A DNA stretch of 64,000 nucleotides from Pisolithus tinctorius. Its lineage: Eukaryota; Basidiomycota; Agaricomycetes; Boletales; Pisolithaceae. The notes under the pieces are model-generated. The model ran no database searches. It was not told the DNA's origin and saw nothing but the letters and a program-made list of their open reading frames with translations. The position numbers and the translations under genes were made by a program. This document shows positions 1-9,506 of this stretch, in pieces; within the stretch, counting starts at the first letter, position 1, and the number at the start of each line of letters is the position of its first letter. Location: assembly GCA_024663395.1 (NCBI GenBank), contig JANFAH010000099.1, positions 62,001 to 126,000 of the forward strand, written 5' to 3'.

Positions 1-314
1 ATTGGAGATATCACAAAGACCTGCGGATCTGGATAACCAAGGAAAGCGGTAGTGCTCCGTCGACGAAGATTCCCGGTGGGGAAGTCGGTCTATACACGTG
101 GTGGGATCCAGAGTCGTGGTGCAAGGACCGCAAGGAAATGACGGTGCGGTACGCCGATCTGGAGGAAAAAACTGTTCCGGCGTTTGCAATGGGCCCTGGC
201 CTCGTGCTCGCACAACCTCAGGGCGCACAAGGACAGCAGCAAGGGGCGATAGGTCAACAGGCAGCTGCAAGTCAGGCGACTGCTCAGCCAAGAATGCAGA
301 TGGCAGGGATATAG
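1..314 (+). CDS. NOT2: CCR4-NOT complex subunit NOT2, C-terminal end (partial)
   Basis: The open frame entering from the left edge (first full codon at base 3) encodes about 103 residues and stops with TAG at 312-314. It begins WRYHKDLRIWITK and contains YTWWDPESW, followed by a charged stretch with a conserved tyrosine-leucine pattern. This matches what I know of the C-terminal NOT box of NOT2/CNOT2, where a KxLxxWLTK segment is followed by a (F/W)DPxxW segment. NOT2 binds NOT1 and NOT3/5 in the CCR4-NOT deadenylase complex, acting in mRNA decay and transcription. After the NOT box the protein ends in a Gln/Ala-rich tail, a fungal extension without known function. The 5' part lies outside the window. 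The assignment rests on motif resemblance only. Confidence 0.8.
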   Translation, partial: WRYHKDLRIWITKESGSAPSTKIPGGEVGLYTWWDPESWCKDRKEMTVRYADLEEKTVPAFAMGPGLVLAQPQGAQGQQQGAIGQQAAASQATAQPRMQMAGI

Positions 315-714
315 GCTTTTTGTTTTGCGTGATGTGACACTGGTCTCGGTTGAAACGATGACTGCATACCTGAGATATCATCTCATTAGCTCCGGCGAGC
401 TGCACTGTAAGGCTTTAGGAAGCTGGGGATGAGTGTATTTGTGCTTTTTTTAATTTTATCCTTGACCGCAATGTTTCACGTTCAATCTGACAACATAGTT
501 CGGACTGGAACACGGACTCTTAGCCATGCAAATCTTCTTAAGTAGCACATTCTGTGGCCAATGTCATGGTCCAAAGGTGTCTGATTAGGGGCCAGTAAAG
601 CAGTTGCCTATTTCGACATGCCTATGTGCCAGCTGTGGTGCACATTTTCGGGCCTCTCGTCAGGGCCCAGGTTAGCGCCTACAGCTCGTCGTTGGCGACA
701 TTCACCGTATCATT
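315..714. other. Intergenic region between NOT2 and the PAP2 gene
   Basis: This 400-bp stretch lies between two plus-strand genes. It should hold the NOT2 3' UTR and the promoter of the lipid phosphatase. I see no coding frame and no clear TATA box. Confidence 0.6.
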
Positions 715-2153
715 ATGGCCGGCAACCGTAGTAAGCCAGTTCCAGGTCTGCGCAAATTCCTGGCGTTGTATACGCAAGACTGGTAACGTTCCGGTGCTCA
801 TGTAGTGTGTAATTGGCTCGTCTCACTGACCACCTATCAATTAGGATAGTAACATGTGGTCTCGGTTTGCTTTTCTATGTGGTTGGACATCATATTTCTG
901 GATTCAAGAGACACTTTTCTCTTGAGGATACGTCGTGAGTGAGTTGGCTTGTCTGTTATGTACACCTTGAATTGATGAGAGTCGTTCGGTTGTTGTTCAG
1001 GTTGCGATACCCGTGCGCATACCTTACATCTCTGCTCGTGGCATAAAATTTACAGCAAGTCCTCGTATGACAGATACGCTGTTCATCAACGCGTCGGGGC
1101 ACGTCTCAACAATCGCCGCCTCGATCGTTCGTACTAACCTTGTCCTAGACACATGCCCTGCATTTCATCAGCGCTGTTATCCCGTTCATTGCGCAGGTCA
1201 TCATCAACCTTGTCACAGTACGTTCGTGGGTCGATTTCCATCATAGCACGCTTGGACGTAAGTCGGGTGGACGATCTTCGTTCTAGCTACGTGCCGTATT
1301 GCTCGCTGACACTGGCCAACAGTGTTGCTGTCATACACTATAACCGGGTCTATCACCCAACTCCTCAAGGTGGCCGTCGGCCGTCCTCGTCCTGGTTGGT
1401 GACTATATTTCTATCACTTTCAATGTAGGCCCTTAGATACGTATTGCCAGATGTAATATCCCGCTGCCAGCCTATCCCCGGATCTGTAGACCCTGTCTAT
1501 GGACTATCCACTGTGGATATATGCACGCAGACCGTGAAGCACATCCTCGACGACGGGTGGCGCAGTTTCCCCAGCGGACATTCTAGCTGTACGCGTACTT
1601 TCTTTGCCCCTCCGCCGAGAAGTCTAACCCCTGGGACAAAACTGCACAGCGTCATTTGCAGGACTAGGATTTCTTACGTTTTATCTTGCAGGAAAGCTCC
1701 ACATCTTTGACAAGCGCGGCTACGCTGTAAGTTCGATTCAGCCAGTCTCATCGACGTTAGTGATAAATGTGTGTGGAGGGTAAAATCTGGCTTGTTTTCA
1801 CTCCGTTGTTTGGGGCCGTATTCGTTGCTATTTCTCGTACCATGGACTACCGTCGTACGTGCCTTGGAATTTCCCTCTCTTTTTGCACCTGTTTTAACAC
1901 TTTCGTCTTAGACCATTGGCACGACGTGGTCACTGGGTCTGCCCTCGGCCTGATCTTATCGTACTTTTCGTACAGGCAGTACTACCCAGGCCTCGCAGAG
2001 GCTGATGCCCACCTGCCTCATATGACGAGATTTGAAGAGCTGCTGGATAATGGTGGTGGAGCAGATATTCCTGTCTACAGGGATGCTGAAGTGAACGATG
2101 ATGCAGCCTTCGGTTCTGGGGAAGAGACTATTGGACTCCTTGGCAGAAGGTAG
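715..2153 (+). CDS. PAP2-family lipid phosphate phosphatase (DPP1/LPP1 type)
   Basis: Ten exons: 715-782, 845-934, 1001-1012, 1074-1098, 1149-1257, 1323-1394, 1451-1588, 1650-1726, 1779-1854 and 1912-2153, giving 302 residues. The spliced protein carries all three PAP2 motifs: K-x6-RP (KVAVGRPRP), PSGH, and SR-x5-H-x3-D (SRTMDYRHHWHD). Exon junctions restore each motif exactly. Several hydrophobic helices flank them. The family is membrane-bound and dephosphorylates diacylglycerol pyrophosphate, phosphatidate and related lipids, with the catalytic residues facing the lumen or outside. ATG 715 was chosen because it precedes a fungal LPP-like N-terminus (YTQDW, then FSLEDTS). Intron 4 (1099-1148) begins with GC (gcacgt); no GT donor gives a homologous reading frame there. 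Exon 3 is only 12 nt. It converges on OPI3, another phospholipid gene. Confidence 0.9.
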
Positions 2154-2307
2154 AAGGCAGACGTATGACAGTGAAAAAGACGGATCAGAGTCATGATACC
2201 TCCGTCAGCGCAATGGTTACGCATACCATCTAAGCAATGGGATATCTAGTATATAGGTATACGACATTATGATGAAAATCGCGTCGTGATACTGTCCTCA
2301 TCCTCAA

Positions 2308-3184
2308 TTACTCCTCTTTTTTCACCTCCGAGCGGCTCGAGTAGATCATGTCAGTGAAGGGTCTATAACAGGTGTAAGATACCCAAAAACACAGCATACG
2401 CTTTATTTCACTCACCCCTCGTATCGCAGTGCGATCAGATATAAAATGTACACGTATAGCGTAATCAGCAACCCAGCAGGACGTTCGTACCTATTATCGG
2501 CCGACGTCAAATGTCAACGATCCTCATCATACATTCGGCATCGTATTCCCGACGGAATCACGCCGAGAAGGAGAATGCCACGAGGCAAAAAATCCACACA
2601 CCAGAGCGCAGTAGCGGCAAAGCACATCGTGCTGCCTACGTACATGGGATCTCTCAGCACGTTAAAAGGGAACCCTTCAACACGGTGGCTCATCAATATT
2701 CCGAAGTAATCCCCCAAGAACGTTCCGGTGATCCCCAATGCGTACGTTGAAGTCAAGACGAATACTTGGCCGACGATGAAGAGGAGAACCGGTACGAGGG
2801 TTGCGAGTGGCCCGGGGAGGAGGGGCACGTGGGGTTGGTCCAACAGTGCGCACTGGTACCTGCGCAAGTCGCCGTCAACCATGGAATGGTGTTGGAATTC
2901 AAGAAACGTACAGGTGGTCCCGAACGAGTCCGAAGGTGAAAATGAGGATGGCGAGGAAGTAGCAGCCATGGTAAGGACTGCCAAATGCGCGAGTTATGGT
3001 TTTCTTCCTATACTCTATGCATCATATTATGACGGTCAGAGATTCCGAAGCCAACACATAAAGGGTACTACTACGTACCGTTCCGCGCGACAATGTTCCA
3101 TGCTGTCGGGTTGAACGTGATTGAAAGAAGAGAAATGTAGAGAGAGGGTGCGGACGTGTTCACAACGGAAGCAAGGGCATCCAT
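2308..3184 (-). CDS. OPI3: Phospholipid N-methyltransferase, OPI3/PEMT type
   Basis: Five exons (3184-3079, 3014-2912, 2859-2602, 2490-2416, 2362-2308) encode 198 residues, close to yeast Opi3. The protein shows the PEMT pattern: FNPTAWN near the N-terminus, a helix ending in TFGLVRDHLYQ, the SAM-side motif GDYFGILM, GFPFNVLRDPMYVGST, and LRYEGPFTDMIY near the end. Three or four hydrophobic helices are evident. Opi3 methylates phosphatidylethanolamine, or its monomethyl and dimethyl forms, to phosphatidylcholine in the ER membrane. Start ATG (cat at 3182-3184) gives an N-terminus of MDALASVVNT. A CATGTG core, as in the yeast inositol/choline element, lies at 3274-3279, about 90 bp upstream; that is only suggestive. 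Its 3' end faces the PAP2 gene across 154 bp. Confidence 0.9.
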
Positions 3185-4155
3185 TTATTGTAGTTGTCGT
3201 GAAAATCGTAAGGACGGTTTTTGGTGAAGAAAGACACGACTCGACAAGTCTTGAAGCTTATGTAAATGCTTGACATGTGGTTCCCACGGAGGTCGTTCTC
3301 GTTCTCCGGGATGTCGATGATTGGTGGACGGTGTTACATATCAAAGAACGAAGCAGGGGCGGTGGCAGTGACAATACGTTTACAGTTGCTTTGGGCGCGT
3401 ACAGCTGAAGTGTTGACACAGTGTGACGGGTAATTGATTCTGACCCATGTACAGCGTTTCTTGTCTGATCTCTTTGTCAGGGTGTTGCATTTCGAGTGCC
3501 GTTTCATCACGGCATCCTACTGTACTGGACATGGCAGAGGAAAACATGATTCATTGTCTTGGAAAAAAATCGTGGGAGAGACTCTGTGCGTCTCATCTAT
3601 CACTCCCCAAACTAGCAAGACGCATCAAGAACAAACTTAAAGAACGTCGACAGCCACATGCTCGGTCGAAGAATTAAATGTACTGAGTTCGAAAAATTTG
3701 CGCGTACAGCTGTCCCCACTGGCGAATTATCAGTTCCCCCGAATATGACGTCTGACTCCTCTCGCATTCAGGGTCAAGCGGAGGAACATGGAGAGGCAGG
3801 AAAACAGGATACCGGGGCTGCTGAAAAGCACGGAAAAGCAAAGGGCGACGAATACACGCCTCCATACGGCAATGGAGTCGCAACACTGTCCTGTACAGCC
3901 TGAAGCCATGGAGATGTAGTCGTCCATTGCAGCAGCGCGGGATAGGAGTAGGAGCCTTACCACTCCACACCGTAGCCGATCGTGGAAACCACCCTGCTGA
4001 CCTGCCAGTTGCGGTGGTCTTGACCGCGTCAGTGGAGTCCGAGCCGCACGTCTCCACGACCGGCTCCCGATGTGACGTCGTCAGTCTGACATCCATCCGC
4101 TATTCTCATCTCATCTCCTGCGGACCAGACTTTCCATGGCATGATGATCGCATCG
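3185..4155. other. Divergent intergenic region between OPI3 and the stress-type gene
   Basis: About 1.1 kb separates the start of OPI3 (minus) from the start of the next gene (plus). Open frames here (for example 3674-4096 minus) overlap one another and show no family pattern or codon preference, so I treat it as promoter DNA. The right end carries a CRE-like site and a TATA box, listed separately. Confidence 0.5.
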
Positions 4156-4163
4156 TGACGTCA
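4156..4163. promoter_or_regulatory. CRE/ATF-type palindrome TGACGTCA
   Basis: The perfect 8-bp palindrome TGACGTCA lies about 32 bp upstream of a TATA box and 115 bp upstream of the ATG of the hydrophilic protein gene. A partial match (TGACGTC) lies near 4073. In fungi this is the consensus for Atf1/Sko1-type bZIP factors of the stress MAP-kinase pathway. Its role here is inferred from position. Confidence 0.5.
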
Positions 4164-4195
4164 CTTCTATATCCGTGCTCAAGTGCGGGGGATGG

Positions 4196-4203
4196 TATAT
4201 AAA
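4196..4203 (+). promoter_or_regulatory. TATA box (TATATAAA)
   Basis: TATATAAA occurs 76 bp upstream of ATG 4279, a usual distance for a fungal TATA promoter. TATA boxes are commoner in inducible stress genes, which fits the nearby CRE. Confidence 0.6.
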
Positions 4204-4278
4204 CCCGGTCGTACCCACCAGTCTTAACCCATTAGACCCAACTCGGGAAACAACTGAACACATACGAGAACATCAATC

Positions 4279-5062
4279 ATGTCTTACGATCCTACTCAGA
4301 ACCCTACTCAGAATCCCTCCCGGAACCCAGACCCGTCTGCGACCGACAGAGATGTCCCATCCGGTCCACAGCACCGTCTGCACGACCCCAATCAGCCTTT
4401 ACCACGCCCAGAGGGCCGCGAGGGCGAGAACTTCGAGCGGGCCTCGGAAAGTGTGGGGGCCGGCCAACAACAGCGCGGGAACGTGTATGGTGGAAGTGAA
4501 GAGCCTTGCGAGCACCGCGGAGCGCAAAGGCGCACGCATGGTAGTGGTGTCGGTGCAGAACGGGGTGATGAGGATTATCTCCAGGGTGCAGGTGCAGGCA
4601 GGAACGCGTACACTACGGACCGTCCGAGTGGTGTCGGTGCAGAACGGGGTGAGGATTATCCCCAGGGTGCAGGTGCAGGCAGGAACGCGTACACTACGGA
4701 CCGTCCGCTTGGAGTGAGACCCGTACCTGAGGGTGAGTAGCGCATGTCTTTCCGTCTGATTTGATATTAATTTCGTGACACCGTATAGGCGGCGTTGCGA
4801 TTGGCGGACAGCCTAACCTCGACACCAGCCAGGCTGGTATCACAGATAAGATTTTTGGGAAGACAGAAAAGGTACGTTCTTTCGTCTCTAGTCCCTCCAT
4901 TCACGAATAGGAGGAGTGTCTGTGGATCTGATATTGATGGACACCGCTTTGTAGGTTGTAGGCAAGATGACCAACAACCCGGAGATGCATGAGAGGGGAG
5001 AGCTCCGCGAGGCCGGAGGGAGGGCTGCAGCAGAGGGACATGCCCGGGCTCCTCATGACTGA
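4279..5062 (+). CDS. Hydrophilic, repeat-containing stress-type protein
   Basis: Three exons (4279-4732, 4789-4871, 4955-5062) encode 214 residues with no membrane segment or signal peptide. The protein is rich in Gly, Arg, Gln, Asp and Pro, starts MSYDPTQNPTQ, and carries two near-identical 27-28-residue tandem repeats in the middle. The C-terminal part contains DKIFGKTEKVVGKMTNNPEM and a Gly/Ala/Glu-rich tail. That resembles small hydrophilic fungal proteins sometimes compared with CsbD or LEA stress proteins; I do not claim a defined domain. The promoter with CRE and TATA agrees with stress induction. Splice phases are consistent at both introns. The function is not known. Confidence 0.65.
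4543..4707 (+). repeat. In-frame tandem duplication, 84 bp plus 81 bp
   Basis: Copy one is 4543-4626 and copy two 4627-4707. They differ by a 3-bp deletion (one Asp codon) and a few substitutions, so the frame is kept. The encoded unit runs from GVGAERG to YTTDRP. The near identity points to a recent duplication, or to length variation between strains. Confidence 0.9.
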
Positions 5063-5475
5063 GCGCGTACGACTGGCGGAATGAAAACTGTGGCATGAAA
5101 TGTATAAATACCGTCTTGGATATGCCTAGTTTACTGTGATCTTGTGGATAATAACGATTTGTCGATCGGCACACGTACCCGTGAGATCTGGACGAGGCTA
5201 GCCTCCATGCTTGACTGTAGACAAGATCAATGCAGTGCGATCGCACTTACCAAGCCCAGTATTTGCCAATAGCCTCGGTATACAACAGAAGAATAAATAC
5301 ACGCCCACAAGCAAAGTCGGGACATACAAAACGAATCGAATACCTTAACTTCCCCCCATTCCCATTACGACGAAATTGTACGACTATATCCACACTTCGA
5401 TCCTACAGCAACGAATACACGACACTGATGCCATGCGGAGGCCAAGAACATGGACGTGCGCGTGGACGAGTGCTT
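5063..5475. other. Convergent intergenic region
   Basis: This 413-bp region lies between the 3' ends of the hydrophilic protein gene and the H2A.Z gene. It should hold both 3' UTRs. No coding frame is evident. Confidence 0.6.
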
Positions 5476-6013
5476 CTACTGGCCCTCAAGTTTTTTGTTC
5501 TTGCCAGTTCCTGCTGTGAGGGACTTGTGGATGAAGGGCAGGACGCCACCTCCTGCAATCGTTGCTCGGACGAGAATATCGAGTTCCTCGTCTCCGCGGA
5601 TGGCAAGCTGGAGATGACGCGGCGTGATGCGTTTTACACGGAGATCTTTGGACGCGTTTCCTTAATAATGAAGTGTGAGAGCGAGTCAATGTAACCACAG
5701 TGGCGAAGGCATACCTGCCAGCTCGAGCACTTCGGCTGTGAGGTATTCCAAGATGGCAGATGTGTATACAGCAGCTTTTGCGCCTATCCGTACATTGTGT
5801 TGTGTACGTTGTTTGAGATATCGATGGATACGACCGACAGGGAACTACCATAACAGTGAACCCGGTTGTCTTATGAGCCAAGGGTGAGTTGCGTACCTGC
5901 AACCCAGCTCTCTGGCTCCTTGTCTGAATTGTACGTGGACCCGCCGAGGTTGAGGTTGCATTGCCTGCCTGCGATGGTTTCGATTTCCCGCCTGTTGCTT
6001 TCTGTGAGGACAT
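5476..6013 (-). CDS. HTZ1: Histone variant H2A.Z
   Basis: Three exons (6013-5897, 5844-5715, 5660-5476) encode 143 residues. The histone fold is unmistakable: RAGLQFPVGRI, then [39 protein letters not shown] and [12 protein letters not shown]. Features that mark the Z variant rather than canonical H2A are RGDEELD, the [12 protein letters not shown] docking segment, and an N-terminal tail starting [11 protein letters not shown]2A.Z is placed by SWR1-type remodelers at promoter-flanking nucleosomes. An in-frame ATG at 6067 would add 18 residues without resemblance to histone tails, so I start at 6013. It shares a short divergent promoter with the citrate carrier gene. Confidence 0.95.
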
Positions 6014-6101
6014 GCCGGTTCGGTGATGGCGGTATGAGTCCAGGGGGCTTGTTGTGTGCCGTGACACGGCTTGTTTTTATCAGAGTCACGCTTTGTTGAT
6101 T

Positions 6102-6120
6102 GTCACGTGGCAGTCACGTG
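6102..6120. promoter_or_regulatory. Twin GTCACGTG boxes in a bidirectional promoter
   Basis: GTCACGTG occurs at 6102-6109 and again at 6113-6120, exactly 11 bp apart in the same orientation. Both sit in the 154-bp space between the H2A.Z start (6013, minus) and the citrate-carrier start (6168, plus). CACGTG is the E-box bound by bHLH factors, and the flanking GT matches the Cbf1-type preference. One-helical-turn spacing would put two dimers on the same DNA face. Confidence 0.6.
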
Positions 6121-6167
6121 CCTCGACTATGCATGAACAAGTTCCAAATTTGAAATACAGTGCGACG

Positions 6168-7547
6168 ATGTCCTCCAGAAAAGAAAAGCCGGCTCACTCG
6201 CTCATTGCAGGATCGTTGGCAGGTGCCATCGAAGCGTGAGTGGAATGTCTGCATTTGACGAGTTGCTAGATGGGATTAGCATGGCAGATTCGTCACTTAT
6301 CCCACCGAGTTCGTAAAAACCAGATCTCAGTTTGGAGGACAGGTTAGTCGAGGGCGTATCTCTGCCCCTGTGTCGGTGTTCCTTAGCCGCCTTCTTTCTT
6401 CTCACAGCGAGAATCTCCAATTTCGATCATACGCACCACCGTCCGAGAAAAAGGCATCACAGGATTGTATTCGGGATGTTCGGCACTCGTCATCGGGAAT
6501 TCTATCAAGGCTGGCGTCAGATTCGTCACGTACGACCACTTCAAGTCCTTGCTGGCAGATAAAGAGGTTGACAATTCGTTCGCTCGTTCATTTCGTGTGT
6601 GTGGCTCACTTGTTGCGCGGGCAGGGCAAGGTCAGTCCGCCACGAAGTCTCCTCGGTACGTCTCGCCCCCCTGTTCGCCTACCAATCCTATGACCATATC
6701 CGTACACAGCTGGACTGGGGGCCGGGATGACGGAGGCTATCATCGCAGTGACACCCTCCGAAACGATTAAGTACGTCCAGACCGAACCTCGTGTATGCCT
6801 CTGTCGGCTTACACGTGTTTGCAGGACGAAACTCATCGATGACGCGAAACGTCCAAACCCACAGTATCGCGGACTCGTACATGGTACCATATCCATCGTC
6901 AAACAAGAAGGTATACTAGGCATCTATCGAGGTCTTTTCCCCGTCGTAAGTCTGTTGATCATGCTTTCGCCACAACCCCTCTTAACAACCTATACATGGG
7001 CATAGATGATGCGTCAAGGCGCTAATTCTGCGGTCCGATTCACGACATACACGACGCTCAAACAATTTATCCAAAGCACCGCACGACCTGGTCAGTCATT
7101 ACCGACTGGAATCACATTCGGGATAGGCGCTATAGCAGGCCTTGTGACGGTCTACGTCACACAACCACTCGAGTACGTGAATGATAACTACAACTGGCTT
7201 TTTTGTGTGCATTGAGTGGCTGACTGGGGTGTCGCATGGAATTAGCGTGATTAAAACGCGGATGCAGTCCCTGACAGCAAAACAACAATACAAGAACTCG
7301 TTCCATTGCGCGTATAGGATACTGACGGAGGAGGGTGTGCTGAGGTTTTGGACGGGTACGACGCCGAGATTGGCACGGTTAATTGTAAGTGCCCCTACTT
7401 CTTTTCTTCGTCTTGTTTCCCGGATGTGATAAATACCTGATCCACTGACATGCATTCATACTGTAGATGAGTGGAGGCATCGTGTTCACGGTGTATGAGA
7501 ACGTCATTCGGTTGATCGGGACAGGATCCTCAGAGGGAGATAAGTAG
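6168..7547 (+). CDS. CTP1: Mitochondrial tricarboxylate (citrate) carrier
   Basis: Nine exons: 6168-6235, 6288-6342, 6408-6566, 6625-6655, 6710-6770, 6825-6945, 7006-7172, 7246-7384 and 7467-7547, giving 293 residues, standard for the family. Three solute-carrier repeats each hold the Px(D/E)xx(K/R) motif: PTEFVK, PSETIK and PLDVIK. Each motif is split by an intron and restored exactly on splicing. LFPVMMRQGANSAVRF and FWTGTTPRLARL match the citrate-carrier subgroup. Such carriers exchange mitochondrial citrate for malate, supplying cytosolic acetyl-CoA. An upstream in-frame ATG at 6129 would add 13 residues; 6168 gives the usual MSSRKEKP start. All nine exons are intact. Confidence 0.93.
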
Positions 7548-8362
7548 TTGCGTACGCTCTCTGTCTGTCATTCGACACCTGCACATCGGATAGTCAATGA
7601 CTAGATGTTACATTGAACGCCACCGAGGACAGGGCCGACGGATTCAATCCCCTTCAGTGCCCTCGGTACTCGACGTCCGACCCCAATCGCAATTATGTAT
7701 CATAACACTCAGCCCTGCTAGTGTGCTGAGATACACCCTCACGCCCTACGGTAAAACAATACTCAAGAGAATTGCAGGGGAGAGCACGGCCACGGCTTGG
7801 GCAGTCTATGAAAGTCGGCTCAATTTTGCCAATGCCAACGTCACTGGCATAAATAAGAGGAGAGGTTTTCAGCAAGGCCAATCCCCACAAACCAAGGAAG
7901 GGCAGTCGACAACTTGCGTGGCATCTTCATTGTCTGCTTTGAGACGCAATTCGACTCTATGAACCCAACTCTCATCCTCGATTTCTGCCATGAGGGATTC
8001 ACTTGACGGAGTTTGAGAGGCAACAAAGAAGTGGACTGAATCGGGGCCGAAGCAATACCCCGGCGGGCTAAGTGGCGTCAGCTGAAAAATGGCACGATTA
8101 GCTATGGCGATGATAGTGACTGACTCGCAGCGGATATGATGCAGTGGAGAGCACGTACACGGTACGACCTGCCAAGAAGTGGTGGTAGAAAGAAACAGAG
8201 ATCGAGTTCGAAGACTGACCCCTATTAGATCTTCAGAGAGATACGGGGTAGCAACAGGACGGATAGCTGTGATATGTTTTCTGTCGTATCTTTCATCGCG
8301 TAGTCTGTGACTGAGGAAAGTTCACATACTTTGTCCCGTAAGCCGTGCGAAAGCGTGCCCAT
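7548..8362. other. Intergenic region, nothing recognised
   Basis: This 0.8-kb stretch lies between the citrate carrier and the HEM4 pseudogene. I find no homologous frame, tRNA or obvious repeat. Confidence 0.5.
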
Positions 8363-8911
8363 TCATGCAGTCACCCTCTCATGCTAACTCCTTCGTCTAC
8401 TATGAATCTTCTATTATTCCACTCTCTGACATCGGACGTACCTGACAAATCCGAGGCGGTGCTTCGTACTCATGGATGCCCCACTATCTCAGTAACCGTC
8501 TTCAAGTTGGAAATGACGCCCGTCCGAGCAAGATAGTCGATGAACCAAGTGTACATCGTGTCACCGGTGTCAACGTAACGAGAAAGAGGTCAATCGAGGC
8601 GTGGAGTCGTACTGTGGAGGGTTTAGTTGTACGGACACGAAAGAGCCATGCGAGAGGTGGGGAGCGGAGACGAGTTGGGCATCCATCCTGTTTAACGTTG
8701 TTTGGGGAAGTGACTTGCACTGGCAGGGGCGGCGCATGAGTTGGGGAAGAGATTGCCACATGGATTGGGAGCGTGGTCGTGCGGGGTGGTCTGGCACTGG
8801 TACAGCTGGGAAACTTGAAATGGCCATTTTGAATGATGGGGATGGATCAGGGTCGAAGAAAGTACTTGTTGTGTCTGACAGGAGCTGAGAATCGGGAGAG
8901 GTGCAGACATA
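8363..8911 (+). pseudogene. Decayed partial copy of uroporphyrinogen-III synthase (HEM4)
   Basis: The DNA aligns by eye with the 5' UTR and first exon of the intact HEM4 at about 18365-18910. Shared landmarks are gatgcagtcaccctctca-like DNA upstream of the ATG, MNLLLFHSLTSDVPDKSEA (intact copy MNVLLLRSPTSDVPDRYEA), and the later segments around VTGV, RSIEAW and GSKK. Substitutions and several indels break the frame soon after residue 40, and the 3' half is missing. Conservation of non-coding leader DNA shows a DNA-level duplication rather than a processed retrocopy. It lies just upstream of the copia insertion. Confidence 0.8.
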
Positions 8912-9061
8912 GGAGTGAGGAAAATAACACCTAACCCTACTCTAGGGTTTTGGGTATGTACACCACCCCTTCTGTTTTTGCTTACTGGTGAGAACTGTGG
9001 ATATCAAAAAAAGTGTAACATTTCCCATAGTACTCAATTGAGTGGATGTCGAGCGCAGAGT

Positions 9062-9066
9062 CAAGG
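9062..9066. other. Target-site duplication, left copy (caagg)
   Basis: CAAGG directly precedes the 5' LTR and is repeated immediately after the 3' LTR at 14233-14237. Five base pairs is the usual copia target duplication. Confidence 0.9.
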
Positions 9067-9405
9067 TGTAGGAATACCAACCCGCCGTCACACCCAAATA
9101 AGGAAACGATGACGCGCAGAGAGCGCGGGATATATGTCATAACCCCAAGAGGGGGACAAACAAAGTGAAAAATACAAAGGCGGGAGTAGGGGCGGACACA
9201 CCCCAACAGACGAGATATCAAATACACAACGTAGATATAAGGTAGCTACCGCAGGGGATAGAATCCCTATGAGACGAGAACGTCACCTCGTCGACCCGCA
9301 TCCCTGCCTGAGCACACTGAGTCTTAAACCGAGCACCCTCTTGCACAACCTCGCCTGTACCTAATCACTCCAACGTCAGTCACCGCGCACGCAACATTCC
9401 TAACA
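9067..9405 (+). repeat. 5' LTR of the copia element
   Basis: 339 bp, TG...CA termini. Compared with the 3' LTR it is CpA at 9098-region-equivalent sites 9198, 9200 and 9316, where the 3' copy has CpG, and keeps CpG at 9115, 9127, 9230, 9386 and 9391, where the 3' copy has TpG or CpA. Confidence 0.97.
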
Positions 9406-9417
9406 GGTTATGAGCCC
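9406..9417 (+). other. Primer-binding site for half initiator-tRNA-Met
   Basis: GGTTATGAGCCC directly follows the 5' LTR. It is complementary to GGGCTCATAACC, the anticodon stem-loop of initiator tRNA-Met. That is the priming mode of Drosophila copia and yeast Ty5, which use an internally cleaved tRNA rather than the tRNA 3' end. Confidence 0.75.
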
Positions 9418-9506
9418 CGTCTGCTCGTAACTGACCTCGTCGCCAAGCCACCAACATAGAGCCAAGAAGATCCACCCGCTTATCTGCCAGGAGGGGGAGA
9501 ATAGAG

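Noticed and set aside
3674..4096. 140-codon minus-strand frame between OPI3 and the hydrophilic protein gene
   Set aside because: It overlaps other frames in both strands, has no domain pattern and lies in a promoter region with CRE and TATA elements.
6370..6693. Apparent frameshift in the citrate carrier, where SYAPPSEKK-type residues precede GITGLYSG
   Set aside because: The first reading was the wrong frame. Starting exon 3 at 6408 gives a continuous carrier sequence with no shift.
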